Assembly: GCA_964561605.1 (NCBI GenBank)
Contig: CAZLQD010000017.1
Coordinates: 26,268 to 90,267, forward strand
DNA from: JALUZX01 sp964561605
GTDB lineage: Bacteria > Planctomycetota > UBA1135 > JALUZX01
Direction of reading: 5' to 3'
DNA: 64,000 bases
Shown: positions 43,577 to 52,779 of the stretch, piece by piece
Layout of the letters: every line of letters begins with the position of its first letter
Numbering within the stretch: position 1 is the stretch's first letter
Translations under genes and position numbers: made by a program
The notes under the pieces: model-generated
Told to the model about the DNA's origin: nothing
Databases searched by the model: none
The model's input: the letters and a program-made list of their open reading frames with translations, nothing else

Positions 43577-45813
43577 GCGCGCCTCCTTCCGAAGAAGTCC
43601 CCCAGGATTCCCTCCAGGACAAGGAAGAGGAGGACCCCGAAGAGAAGGTTGTAACCGATGTCTCCGCCGCCCTTTCCTTCCTTCCGGACCTCCGCCTGGG
43701 GAAGGCCCCTCTCGAGGCGGTAGGTCTTCCGGGGGAGGCGTGCGGCCAGGGAGGAGGGGGATGCCTTCTCGAGGTTCCCCTCGGCCGGATCCACGCAGGC
43801 CGCGGCGAAGAGGTAGGGCGCCTCCTCCGTGGAGTCCCCCTCGGGCCAGGTGAAGTCGAGCCTGTATACGCCGGGTGTGTCCACGCCGGTCCAGGGAGTC
43901 CAGGCGAAGTCTCCTTCGGGCATGGGCCTGGCCGTTCCCCTGAGAAGGAGGGGCCTGCCTCCCGGGGGGGTCACGTGGATCTCCGAGGGGGCCTTGCGGA
44001 ACCTGGGGACCAGGGGCCTTCCCACCTGGAGGTTGAGCAGTTCCCTCGGGCTTCGGGTGAGCCAGAGGGCGGACTGGTAGAGAAGGGGGAAGGCCAGGAT
44101 GGGGGCGTTGAGTTCGTTCCAGCGGCGGTCGTCCTCGGTGATGGGGGAGGTGAGGACCAGCACCTTCCCCCGGCCGTACCGGTCGGCCACGAGAAGGGGA
44201 GAGCGGTCGGGATCGGAGAGCCTGAGGAGGACCTGCGCCGAGGGGCGTGCCGGGAGGGACCCGAAGAACCTGTAGACGGGCGTTTCCGAGAGAAGGATTC
44301 CCAGGGGACCGGTGAAGTCCCGGAGCACCGGGTGGGAGACGTCCTTGGGGAGGAGCGGCGTATACCAGTCCTTGCCCCGCCCGGCGAAGCCCTTGGCCTC
44401 GAGGAGCCGCACGGGAAGGGGGCCCTCGGCCCCGGGGCCGGTGAGGCGGAGATTCCAGGCGGCGGGTTCGGTCTTTCCTCCCGGCACTGCGAGGAGTCCG
44501 CCGCCGGAACGGACGAAATCGGCGAGATCCTTTGCCGCCGCCGGGGGAACCCGGTCCACGTCCACCAGGGCGGCCACGTCGTAGGCGTCCAGGTTCACCC
44601 GTCCGGCGGCGAAGTCCAGGCTGTCCACTACGGTGGACCGGAAGAGAGAGACTCCCGGCAACTCCTCCTCGCCCGTGGGATCGAGGATTCTGGCCATGTA
44701 ACCCGAAGCGGAGAGGAGAAAGTCCGGGTCGGGCCTGCCATCGACGAAGAGGATCTTCACCCGGTCGCGGGCCACGAGGGCGAGCCACCTCTCGTCGTCC
44801 CCTTCCAGGGCGTCCCCGGGGAGGGCGGCGCGGATCCAGTGGGGCCCTTTCTCGAGGATGGAAAACCGGGAGACCGCTTCCGCCGTGCCTCCCGGTGGAA
44901 GGTCCACCACGTCGGAGGGGCGGCGCTGGCCGTCCAGGCTGAAGATGACCTGGACGGCGGGCATGGCCTTCCCGGACCAGTTCCTGATCCTGGCCCTCAC
45001 CTCCAGTGTGAGGCCCTTGACCACCACCGGGTCGGAGACCTCCAGGGAGAGGATCCCCGCGTTGGCCGGGGGCCTTTCCGGGCCGGTGTCCACGAAGACG
45101 ACGGGATCGCCCGAGAGTTCGGCCAGGTCGGCCGTGACCAGGGCCAGGGGGTCGGCGGCGGCGGCCTCCTTGGGCTCGGGGCCCAGGGCGGACCGCTGGA
45201 GGTCGGTGAAGACCGTGAAGACCGGCTTGGCCGCCGGGTCCTTCCCGATCTCCCGGGCCAGCTCCAGGCCCTTCAGGAGCGTGGCCGACCCGAATCCGGG
45301 CTTGCAGAGCCGGGGAAGGGCGTCCAGGGCCCGGGCGACCCGGGTCTCTCCCTCCAGGACCAGGCGGGCCGAGGTGTCCACCCGGATGAGGCTCACCTTC
45401 TGGAACTCCCCCTTGGAGGCCAGGCGGCGCAGGTATTTCTCCACGAGGAGGCGCGTGCGGGTGATCGGCCTGGGCCCGACCTTGGGTTTCTGGGAGTTGC
45501 TGAGAGTGGCGTCCACCAGGAGGACGTGGTGCCTGGCCGCCTGGGAGAGGGCCGCCAGGGGGCTCCCTCCGCCCACGATGGGCCGGGCCAGGGCCAGGGC
45601 CAGGAGGACCGGGATGGCGCACCTGAGCAACAGGAGGAGCAGGTTCTCCAGCCGGACCCGGCGGCGGACCTTCTTGAATGCGGCAAGGAGGAACTCCATC
45701 GCCGCCCAGGAGCGCCTGAGATAGCGCCTCCTGTTGAGGAGGTGGATGACCAGGGGGACCAGGAGGAGGAGGGATCCCCAGAGGAGGCCGGGCTGGAGGA
45801 ACTGGAGGGCCAC
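43573..45813 (-). CDS. BatA-like aerotolerance/vWA membrane protein
   Basis: A 746-residue protein that starts with the BatA/aerotolerance N-terminal signature: a helix then LVIHLLNRRRYLRRSW, followed by the second helix LLLLLLRCAIPVLLALALARP. The vWA domain has a weakened MIDAS, LLVDATLSNSQ (DxTxS), and TVFTDLQRS. An Ig-like stretch and an amidotransferase-like fold follow (VKILFVDGRPDPDFLLS, DVAALVDVDRVP, FVRSGGGLLAVPGG), and a C-terminal helix (YNLLFGVLLFLVLEGIL) re-enters the membrane. In Bat systems such proteins work with MoxR and DUF58 partners in the periplasm. It starts three bases after DUF58. The threonine in MIDAS suggests altered metal affinity. Confidence 0.9.
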   Translation of the reverse strand: MALQFLQPGLLWGSLLLLVPLVIHLLNRRRYLRRSWAAMEFLLAAFKKVRRRVRLENLLLLLLRCAIPVLLALALARPIVGGGSPLAALSQAARHHVLLVDATLSNSQKPKVGPRPITRTRLLVEKYLRRLASKGEFQKVSLIRVDTSARLVLEGETRVARALDALPRLCKPGFGSATLLKGLELAREIGKDPAAKPVFTVFTDLQRSALGPEPKEAAAADPLALVTADLAELSGDPVVFVDTGPERPPANAGILSLEVSDPVVVKGLTLEVRARIRNWSGKAMPAVQVIFSLDGQRRPSDVVDLPPGGTAEAVSRFSILEKGPHWIRAALPGDALEGDDERWLALVARDRVKILFVDGRPDPDFLLSASGYMARILDPTGEEELPGVSLFRSTVVDSLDFAAGRVNLDAYDVAALVDVDRVPPAAAKDLADFVRSGGGLLAVPGGKTEPAAWNLRLTGPGAEGPLPVRLLEAKGFAGRGKDWYTPLLPKDVSHPVLRDFTGPLGILLSETPVYRFFGSLPARPSAQVLLRLSDPDRSPLLVADRYGRGKVLVLTSPITEDDRRWNELNAPILAFPLLYQSALWLTRSPRELLNLQVGRPLVPRFRKAPSEIHVTPPGGRPLLLRGTARPMPEGDFAWTPWTGVDTPGVYRLDFTWPEGDSTEEAPYLFAAACVDPAEGNLEKASPSSLAARLPRKTYRLERGLPQAEVRKEGKGGGDIGYNLLFGVLLFLVLEGILGDFFGRRRA

Positions 45814-45816
45814 GGC

Positions 45817-46725
45817 CTACTTCCTCCGGCGGAGACGGTCGGCCCTGGCGGCCAGCCAGGCCGAAAGGGCCACGTCCAGGGGCTGGTTCGTGAGGATCCT
45901 CTGGTAGTCCACGCCCAGCCGCAGGCATCCCCGGCGGACCTTCTCCTGGAAGGACCGGACCTCGGCGAGGTAGGCCTCCCTGAGTGCCCTGGGGTCGACC
46001 AGGAGCTTGTCCAGGCCCTCCAGCCCCTCGAAGAGGGTCATCCGGTGGAAGGGGAACTCCACTTCGTCGGGGTCCATCACGTGGAAGACCAGGACGTCCT
46101 GGTTGCGGTGCCGGAGGAGCTTGAGGCCTCTAAGAACGCTGTCCACGTCGTCGAAGAGGTCCGAGACCAGGATGAAGACTCCTTTCCTGTGGATCCTGTC
46201 GCCCACGGCCGAGAGGGCCCTGCCCAGGGCGGTTCCTCCCGTGGGGGCGGCTTCCTCCAGCGCCTTGAAGATGTCTCCCAGGTGGGCCCGGGAGTTCTGG
46301 GGAGGCAGGGAGGTCTCCAGCTTCTCGGCGAAGAGTTCCAGGCCCACGGCGTCGGCCTGCCTCTGGAGGAGGTAAGCCAGGGAGGCGGACAGGGTGGCGG
46401 CGTATTCGAACTTCGTGACCCTTCCCTCGGAGGCGTATTCCATGGACCGGCTCTGGTCCAGGAAGAGGACCGCCCTCAGGTTGGTCTCTTCCTCGAACTC
46501 CTTGACGTAGAACCGGTCGGTCCTGGCGAAGACCTTCCAGTCCAGGAAGCGGAGATCGTCCCCCGGGGCGTACTCCCTGTGCTGGGCGAACTCCACCGAG
46601 GCCCCCCGGTAGGGGGATCGGTGCATGCCGGCGACGAACCCTTCCACGACGAGCTTGGCCCGGAGTTCCAGGCGGGTGATCTTGTCGAGGATACGGGGTT
46701 CCAGATATCGGTAGGCCTTGGCCAA
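45817..46725 (-). CDS. DUF58 protein of the MoxR system
   Basis: A 302-residue DUF58 protein with the family hallmark REYAPGDDLRFLDWKVFART and an embedded vWA fold: MIDAS FLDQSRSME (DxSxS), GGTALGRAL and VSDLFDD. There is no signal peptide or obvious helix, unlike longer DUF58 proteins, so it is likely cytoplasmic or peripheral. It is encoded 13 bases after the MoxR ATPase and three bases before the BatA-like gene, the usual order. Family knowledge says that MoxR ATPases and DUF58/vWA partners work together in protein maturation or stress tolerance; the client here is unknown. Confidence 0.93.
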   Translation of the reverse strand: MAKAYRYLEPRILDKITRLELRAKLVVEGFVAGMHRSPYRGASVEFAQHREYAPGDDLRFLDWKVFARTDRFYVKEFEEETNLRAVLFLDQSRSMEYASEGRVTKFEYAATLSASLAYLLQRQADAVGLELFAEKLETSLPPQNSRAHLGDIFKALEEAAPTGGTALGRALSAVGDRIHRKGVFILVSDLFDDVDSVLRGLKLLRHRNQDVLVFHVMDPDEVEFPFHRMTLFEGLEGLDKLLVDPRALREAYLAEVRSFQEKVRRGCLRLGVDYQRILTNQPLDVALSAWLAARADRLRRRK

Positions 46726-46738
46726 GGGCTTCTACTCC

Positions 46739-47803
<1,065 letters not shown>

Positions 47804-47910
47804 GGTGGTCTTCCTCCTGCAAAGGGATCTCGACTCGGGGGGGGCTTCCTTTTCCTACGGCGGGAAGCCGGCTGATGCCAGGTAAGATTGCATCATCCCC
47901 CGAGGAGGGA

Positions 47911-47929
47911 CTCCCGGCAAGGCCGGGAG
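47911..47929 (-). repeat. Hairpin upstream of the MoxR operon
   Basis: CTCCCGGC (47911-47918) and GCCGGGAG (47922-47929) form an 8-pair stem with a three-base AAG loop. It lies between the alpha-galactosidase stop and the MoxR start, with no T-run. It could cap the upstream transcript or sit in the MoxR leader. Confidence 0.4.
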
Positions 47930-47945
47930 GGGAGGAAGGGGCACT

Positions 47946-47975
47946 CCCCCTCCGGCCGGGAACGCCCGAAGGGGG
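47946..47975 (-). terminator. Composite hairpin after the alpha-galactosidase gene
   Basis: CCCCCT (47946-47951) pairs with AGGGGG (47970-47975), and inside it CGGG (47957-47960) pairs with CCCG (47965-47968). It begins five bases past the stop of the minus-strand hydrolase gene. No U-tract follows, so termination is only inferred from place and shape. Confidence 0.4.
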
Positions 47976-47979
47976 GATT

Positions 47980-50322
47980 TCAGAGCCGGAAGGTGACGGA
48001 CCAGGCGGTCTCCCCCGACTTGGGGGCCTCCAGGGTGACCAGGAGGAGGTTTCCCTCCTGCCGGACCCGGGCCACCTTGGCCTTGTTCCGCCGGGCGGTA
48101 ATGGAATCGAGGCGGAAGGGCCTTCCCTTCCGGGGAAGGACGATCCTGAGCTCGTAGGGGTCGCCCGCCACGAGGCGGCTCACTCCTGAGAGGGTGAGGT
48201 TCCGGGGATCCCACTTCTCCTCCAGGATGTCCACCACTCCCTGGGTGACGTGGCGGGACGTGGAGAGGACCTGGGGATGGGAGGCGGCGGGCCTCAAGGC
48301 CAGGACCAGGCAGGATCCGGCCGGCACCTCCAGGTCCAGTTCCCCCTCCTGGGGAGGCAGGAGGCGGCGGCCCCAGAAGTCGTAGGCCTCGAAGGTCTTT
48401 CCCGGGTCCAGGCCCAGCCTTTCCAGAGGGTAGTGGAAGAGGGCCTTCTCCTTGGGGTTCCAGTTGAAAAGGCCCACCACTGTCCGGATGGGGCCCGAGC
48501 GGGAGTCCCTCAGGACCCAGACCCGGGGGAGGGCGCTCTCGAAGAGGTCGGCCGGCCTGGCCAGTCGGCCGTGGTTGGGGAGGATCCGGCGGGCCACGTC
48601 CAGGCGTTCCGGCGGAAGGTCCGGGAGCCAGTCGCTGAAGACGGTGAGCTGGCCCGAGATCGCCACCCAGGAGGCCAGGAGGCGGCAGTGGTTCAAGGGC
48701 ATGGAGGGCCTGAGATACACCGGGTCCGGGTCGTTGTACCATACCCGGCGGTGGAGGAAGTAGCGGTTGGAGCCGTGCCAGGGGCCCCGGACCAAGGCCT
48801 TCCAGGAAGGGCCGTTGTCCGGGCCGATGCGCATGGCATCCACCAGCCCGAAGGAGGCGCCCAGGGTGCGCATGTTCTGGCTCACCGTGCACCCCAGGAA
48901 GAAGACCTCCGGGCCTGCGGCCTTGCGGATGGTCTCCAGGCCGAGCCTGTAGGCCTGGATGGGGGTGATGGACGGGTCGTGCACCTTCGGAAGGCCCAGG
49001 TCGTCGTCGGGCCGGTAGGCGTCGTTTATGTAGATCTGCTTGGTGGCCGTCCCGAGCCAGAGGCCGTCCATCTTGAAGTAGGTATATCCCCATTCCCGGG
49101 CGATGCGGCGGGCCAGGGAGGCGATGTAGTCCCGGACGGGGGGGAAGGTGACGTCCAGGGGAACTCCGCCCCAGGCTGTGACGTAGGGCCGGCCGTCGGG
49201 TCTCCGGACGAGCCAGTCCCCCTTGTCGGCGAAGAAGGGATCCCTCCTGTCGGCGGCGAAGGGCATCCACCAGAGGCCGGGGGTGAGACCCTTGGAAGAG
49301 AGCATCCCGGCGGCGGGTTTCATTCCATGGGGGTAGGGGCCCTTGGGATTGTGGCGGCAGAAGACCTTGGCCGGGCCGTTGCGCCTCTTTCCGTCCTGCC
49401 ACCAGTCGTCGATCTGGATGAAGCGGAAGCCGAAGGGCTTCAGCCTCCGGGCGCAGAACTCGGCCAGGATGGGGAGGTGCTCCTCGTCGCAGGCCCGGCC
49501 GTGGGGCTTGGAATACCATGTGCAGTAACCATCGGGCTGGGGCGGGAGGTGGATCCCGTAGTTCTCCGCCACCAGGTCGGCGAAGGCCTCCAGGCCCAGG
49601 CGGGCGTCGGCGAACCAGCCGAGGAGGAAGGTCTCCCCCCCCTCTTCGGCGCCGGGGGCGAGAATCCACCTTCCGTAGTCGATCCTGGGGGTGATCCAGG
49701 CCGTTCCGGCCTTCACCCCCGAGAAGACCACGCCGTCCCCGCGGTCGCTGGTGAGCCAGGCGCCGACCACGCCCGACCGGCTCCCGGGCTCGGCCAGGGC
49801 GAGGAAGGTGTAACTCCCGGGATGGCCGTCCACCTTGGTGAGACCCGCCGTCCCCAGGGCGCGGAGTCTTTCCGCCGGGAGGCCCGGAAGGACCGAGGCC
49901 TCTTCCAGGAGAACCACTTTCTCCAGGTTCTTCGCTCCCCTGCCGGGGTTCTTCAGGAGGGGCCGGAAAAAGAGGAAGGGCAGGTCGCCGTAGAGGGCGA
50001 TCCTGTCGGTCCGCCCCGGTCCTCTCCGGATTTCCATGGCCCGCCCCCAGCCGAAGACAGGGTGGCGGGTCTCCACGATCCGGGCGGGCCCGGGGCCGAG
50101 GGAGCAGGAAAGGAAGAGTCTCTTGTCTTTCCCCTCCCTGGCCTGGAGGAGGGAGCCGTCGGGGTTCCAGGTGAGGCGCAGGGCGGCGTTGGAAAGGGTC
50201 AGGGGGCGGCCCGTGCCGAGGGCGACGGGCGGCTCGTTCCCTCGCCGGAGGCAGCCCAGGGGGAGGAGGAGAAGAAGGAGAAGGAGGGGGAGGGGGAGGA
50301 AGCGGTCGTTCTCGCCGGCCAT
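47980..50322 (-). CDS. Lipoprotein alpha-galactosidase-like glycoside hydrolase (GH36/GH27 type)
   Basis: A 780-residue lipoprotein: hydrophobic signal with lipobox LPLGC (Cys24). An N-terminal beta-sandwich (about 35-250) precedes a TIM barrel (about 270-570) and a C-terminal beta domain. The barrel has FRFIQIDDWWQDGKRRNG, the nucleophile in YFKMD (Asp419) and the acid/base in DAMRIGPDNG, the pattern of clan GH-D retaining enzymes. It should release terminal alpha-galactose or a related alpha-linked sugar at the cell surface. The ATG at 50322 lies inside a longer frame; 212 bases and a strong hairpin separate it from the next gene upstream, so it likely has its own promoter. Residues about 690-780 form an extra strand-rich tail. 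Confidence 0.88.
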   Translation of the reverse strand: MAGENDRFLPLPLLLLLLLLPLGCLRRGNEPPVALGTGRPLTLSNAALRLTWNPDGSLLQAREGKDKRLFLSCSLGPGPARIVETRHPVFGWGRAMEIRRGPGRTDRIALYGDLPFLFFRPLLKNPGRGAKNLEKVVLLEEASVLPGLPAERLRALGTAGLTKVDGHPGSYTFLALAEPGSRSGVVGAWLTSDRGDGVVFSGVKAGTAWITPRIDYGRWILAPGAEEGGETFLLGWFADARLGLEAFADLVAENYGIHLPPQPDGYCTWYSKPHGRACDEEHLPILAEFCARRLKPFGFRFIQIDDWWQDGKRRNGPAKVFCRHNPKGPYPHGMKPAAGMLSSKGLTPGLWWMPFAADRRDPFFADKGDWLVRRPDGRPYVTAWGGVPLDVTFPPVRDYIASLARRIAREWGYTYFKMDGLWLGTATKQIYINDAYRPDDDLGLPKVHDPSITPIQAYRLGLETIRKAAGPEVFFLGCTVSQNMRTLGASFGLVDAMRIGPDNGPSWKALVRGPWHGSNRYFLHRRVWYNDPDPVYLRPSMPLNHCRLLASWVAISGQLTVFSDWLPDLPPERLDVARRILPNHGRLARPADLFESALPRVWVLRDSRSGPIRTVVGLFNWNPKEKALFHYPLERLGLDPGKTFEAYDFWGRRLLPPQEGELDLEVPAGSCLVLALRPAASHPQVLSTSRHVTQGVVDILEEKWDPRNLTLSGVSRLVAGDPYELRIVLPRKGRPFRLDSITARRNKAKVARVRQEGNLLLVTLEAPKSGETAWSVTFRL

Positions 50323-50480
50323 GAGGATCCTTTCGGTGGACTGCGTCCGGGGGCCCGGGGCGAAGAAAGATAGAGGAAGGCCGGGAGCGGATCCAGAGAG
50401 GGGAAAGATCCTCCGGAGATGGGGATTCCCCGGCGCAGGAGGGAGGCCGTCCGGGGCCGGCGGGGGAGGACAGGCGCCCG

Positions 50481-50514
50481 CCGGGGCCGGCGGTTTCTTC
50501 CCCGCCGGCCCCGG
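50481..50514 (-). terminator. Strong hairpin after the BNR-protein gene
   Basis: CCGGGGCCGGCGG (50481-50493) pairs perfectly with 50502-50514 around an 8-base loop. It lies about 20 bases past the stop of the minus-strand gene at 50535. The 13 G/C pairs are very stable, but no U-run follows. A role as terminator or RNA stabiliser is inferred. Confidence 0.55.
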
Positions 50515-50534
50515 GCGGCGCCGGGGACGGGGGA

Positions 50535-52328
50535 TCAACGGAAGATGGTGCCCATTCCGTTGGTCAGGAGCAGGCCGGGCGTGTTGGCTCCGGGGGCCAC
50601 GACGATCCCCTGCCAGAAGAAGGGGAATCCCGCCATGGATGGTGTATTCGGGATGTTGATCTGGGAGGTGCCCGTACCCTGGGCGCCCACGGTGTAGTTG
50701 ATGCTGAAGCGGATGTCCTGGTAGAGGGAGCATCCCGTCATCCCCAGGAAGGAGAGGTCGAAGGGGAGGGGGATCCCCAGGAACTTGGCGTCGTCGATGC
50801 CCATCACCAGGATCCCCGCCGTGTTGGCGGGATGGCCGGAATATTCGAAGACCAGGGTGGAGTTCAGGGCCGGGATCCCGCCCGCTTCCACGTGGGGGGT
50901 CTTGGAGAGGGAACCCTGGCAACCGGGGCCCTTCGTGAAGGCCACCCCCGTGGGCGTTCCCAGGAAGACCGCCCGTCCTCCCGTGAGGGGGCCGATGGGA
51001 TGGAGGTCGGAGTAGGTGAGGCGCATCCCCGCCTTGGTCCCCAGGTCCCGGAAGCCGCAGACCAGCCGGAAGGAGTCGGCCGTCTGGGTCTTGCGGAGGG
51101 GAATTGCGGGCTTTCCGTAGGGCGGGACCGGCCCCGTGGGGGTGAGGGTCCTCATGTAGAGGTTCTTGTAGGACTCGGCCTTCTTGGAGTAGACGGCTGC
51201 CAGGTTCTTGCCGTTCCGGACCAGGGTGTAGCAGTAGTAGGTGTTGTTGCCCCACCCCATCTTGGCGTCGTCGTCGATCTGCATGGGCTTGCCGAACTTG
51301 CCCGAGCCGGCGGGCATGATGAGATACCAGAGTTTTCCTCCGCCGTAGTTGTTCGCCCCCGTGGCGTAGAGGACGAGGATGTCCCCGCCCGGGAGGATGC
51401 CTACCTGGGCGATGTTGTTGGCGTGAAGGGTCCGGACGTTCCGGGAGGGGTTGTTGGGATCGGGGACGAGGGGGATCTCGGGGCCGAATTTCTCTTTGAC
51501 CGCGTCGAAGGAGCGGTAGCAGATGCCGTATCCGCCCGTAGCGGTCCGGTAGACCATGTGGAAGGTCTCCCCGTAGGCCCGGATGTTCAGCTTCACCCCC
51601 GTGTAGTCCACGTTCACCTGGTGGGGCTTGCTCCACTTGCCGTTCTTTTTCCAGATGAGGCCGCCGGCCCAGCTCCTCGTGGCGCCTACCCAGTTCTTGG
51701 GGATGCTCCTCCCGCAGGAGAAGGTGACGCCCACGACGCCCTTGGGGGTCACGGCGATGTCCGGGGTGCCCCAGGTGTGATTCCTGTCCCATGCCGGGAC
51801 GATCTCTTCGTCCTTGGTCCCGGCCCACTTGCCCGTCCGGGTGTCGTAGGTGGAGTAGAAGATGCTGTAGTAACCGTAGTACTTCGTTCCCGACACGTAC
51901 CCTTTGCCGTTCGTGGCATACCAGGCGACGTGAAGGGTATACCCGTCGGGATCGGTCACGAGGGAGCCGTAGACCGACCCGGTGGTCCGGACCTCGGAGG
52001 CCTTGGTCCAGGTGGATCCTCCGTCCCCGGACACCATGAGAAGGAGATGGCGGGCCTTGTCGAAGACGGAGAAGGGCTTGCCCGTGGTCCAGGAGCCGTC
52101 GTTCCAGTAGACCGCCGTCCACCAGCGGCCGTCGGCCGTGACGGCCAGGGATTTCTGCATGGAGAGGGCGGACCGGACCGTCTCGGGCTGCTTGGTCGTG
52201 CCGTTGATTCCGGCCTGTTTGATGAGGGGGTCCTGGCCGGAGAGCGCCGCGGCGGCGAGGAGAAGGGCCGCGGCTCCCTTTCCGGCCCGGGCCAGGAAAG
52301 CGGAACTCGAGAGAGGAGAAGTGCGCAT
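50535..52328 (-). CDS. Secreted BNR/Asp-box propeller protein with C-terminal sandwich module
   Basis: A 597-residue exported protein. Signal peptide about 12-31 (ALLLAAAALSGQ). The first 460 residues look like a sialidase-type propeller: an Asp-box VSGDGGSTWT (100-107), YSTYDTRTGKW and RVVYRT-like strands (FHMVYRTATGGYGICYRSFD). Sialidase catalytic residues (the Arg triad and RIP motif) are not clear, so it may only bind glycans or act on another substrate. A C-terminal module starts at GCQGSLSKTPHVEAGGIPAL and ends VVAPGANTPGLLLTNGMG, a layout I recall in many planctomycete secreted proteins. AGGAGG lies seven bases before the ATG at 52328. Confidence 0.87.
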   Translation of the reverse strand: MRTSPLSSSAFLARAGKGAAALLLAAAALSGQDPLIKQAGINGTTKQPETVRSALSMQKSLAVTADGRWWTAVYWNDGSWTTGKPFSVFDKARHLLLMVSGDGGSTWTKASEVRTTGSVYGSLVTDPDGYTLHVAWYATNGKGYVSGTKYYGYYSIFYSTYDTRTGKWAGTKDEEIVPAWDRNHTWGTPDIAVTPKGVVGVTFSCGRSIPKNWVGATRSWAGGLIWKKNGKWSKPHQVNVDYTGVKLNIRAYGETFHMVYRTATGGYGICYRSFDAVKEKFGPEIPLVPDPNNPSRNVRTLHANNIAQVGILPGGDILVLYATGANNYGGGKLWYLIMPAGSGKFGKPMQIDDDAKMGWGNNTYYCYTLVRNGKNLAAVYSKKAESYKNLYMRTLTPTGPVPPYGKPAIPLRKTQTADSFRLVCGFRDLGTKAGMRLTYSDLHPIGPLTGGRAVFLGTPTGVAFTKGPGCQGSLSKTPHVEAGGIPALNSTLVFEYSGHPANTAGILVMGIDDAKFLGIPLPFDLSFLGMTGCSLYQDIRFSINYTVGAQGTGTSQINIPNTPSMAGFPFFWQGIVVAPGANTPGLLLTNGMGTIFR

Positions 52329-52459
52329 AGAAATTCCTCCTTTGGTATTCCTGGCGTGGAAATCAGGGGGGAAAGGCAGGTTATCTCTCATCCCGGCTCC
52401 CGGCAAGAGGGGCCCCGCCGGGCCCCTGGGACTTCGTCCCGGCCTGAGGCAATGATCCG

Positions 52460-52517
52460 GGGTTCCGGGGGGGCCTCCCGGGGTCCGGGACTCCCGGGAG
52501 CTTCCCCCCCGGAACCC
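52460..52517. repeat. 58-base hairpin with perfect 14-pair outer stem
   Basis: Bases 52460-52473 (GGGTTCCGGGGGGG) pair without mismatch with 52504-52517. Inside, GCCTCCCGGG (52473 on) can pair with CCCGGGAGC with one bulged C, leaving a loop of about ten bases. It sits between the GH29 3' end and the BNR gene. It has no U-run in either direction, so it could be a rho-independent barrier, an RNA stabiliser or a repeat element. Confidence 0.6.
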
Positions 52518-52553
52518 ACCGCTCCACCCAGGGCAGGATCCGCCGCTCCTTCC

Positions 52554-52688
52554 GCCCGGGCAACGGACCCGGACCCGGGTGTCGCCGTTTCGGCTCTCCG
52601 CTTCCCAGGAACAACGGCTCCTGTGGCAGGCCTGGAAGAAGAGGGGGAAGAGGAGAAGCAGGGCAGGGAGAGTTCGAGGAGAGGCCAT
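52554..52688 (-). other. Orphan lipoprotein-signal-like leader frame
   Basis: A frame opening at ATG 52688, with GGAGG seven bases upstream, begins MASPRTLPALLLLFPLFFQAC, an excellent lipoprotein signal, and then loses any protein-like character. It continues in frame without a stop into the BNR gene, whose own start has a second signal peptide and ribosome site. It may be the remnant of a decayed lipoprotein gene, a very short lipopeptide, or chance. Confidence 0.35.
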
Positions 52689-52779
52689 GGGCCGCCCTCC
52701 TTTCGGAAGGGCTCATTCTACTCCCGTCGGCGGGGCGGAGGGAGCGGCCCCGGGCGCCTTTCCTCCTCCCGGGCCTTCG

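Larger units (their letters stand above)
52329..52779. other. 451-base intergenic region with several inverted repeats
   Basis: This gap holds the promoter and AGGAGG ribosome site for the BNR gene near 52329-52345 on the minus strand. It also contains stacked hairpins (52409-52426, GGGGCCC/GGGCCCC; 52428-52440, GGGAC/GTCCC) and the large hairpin at 52460-52517. A signal-like leader frame begins at 52688. I see no tRNA, IS end or other gene. Confidence 0.5.

Noticed and set aside
41199..43622. N-terminal extension of the propeller giant to 43622
   Set aside because: It runs opposite in frame to the vWA gene and is Pro/Gly/Arg-rich; the GTG at 41198 is followed by a good signal peptide.
43577..45928. 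N-terminal extension of the vWA/amidotransferase protein to 45928
   Set aside because: The extension is a shadow of the BatA-like gene; the ATG at 43576 overlaps the BatA stop and starts a normal membrane protein.
50535..52328. True sialidase
   Set aside because: One Asp-box is clear, but the Arg triad and the RIP motif are not visible, so only the fold is suggested.
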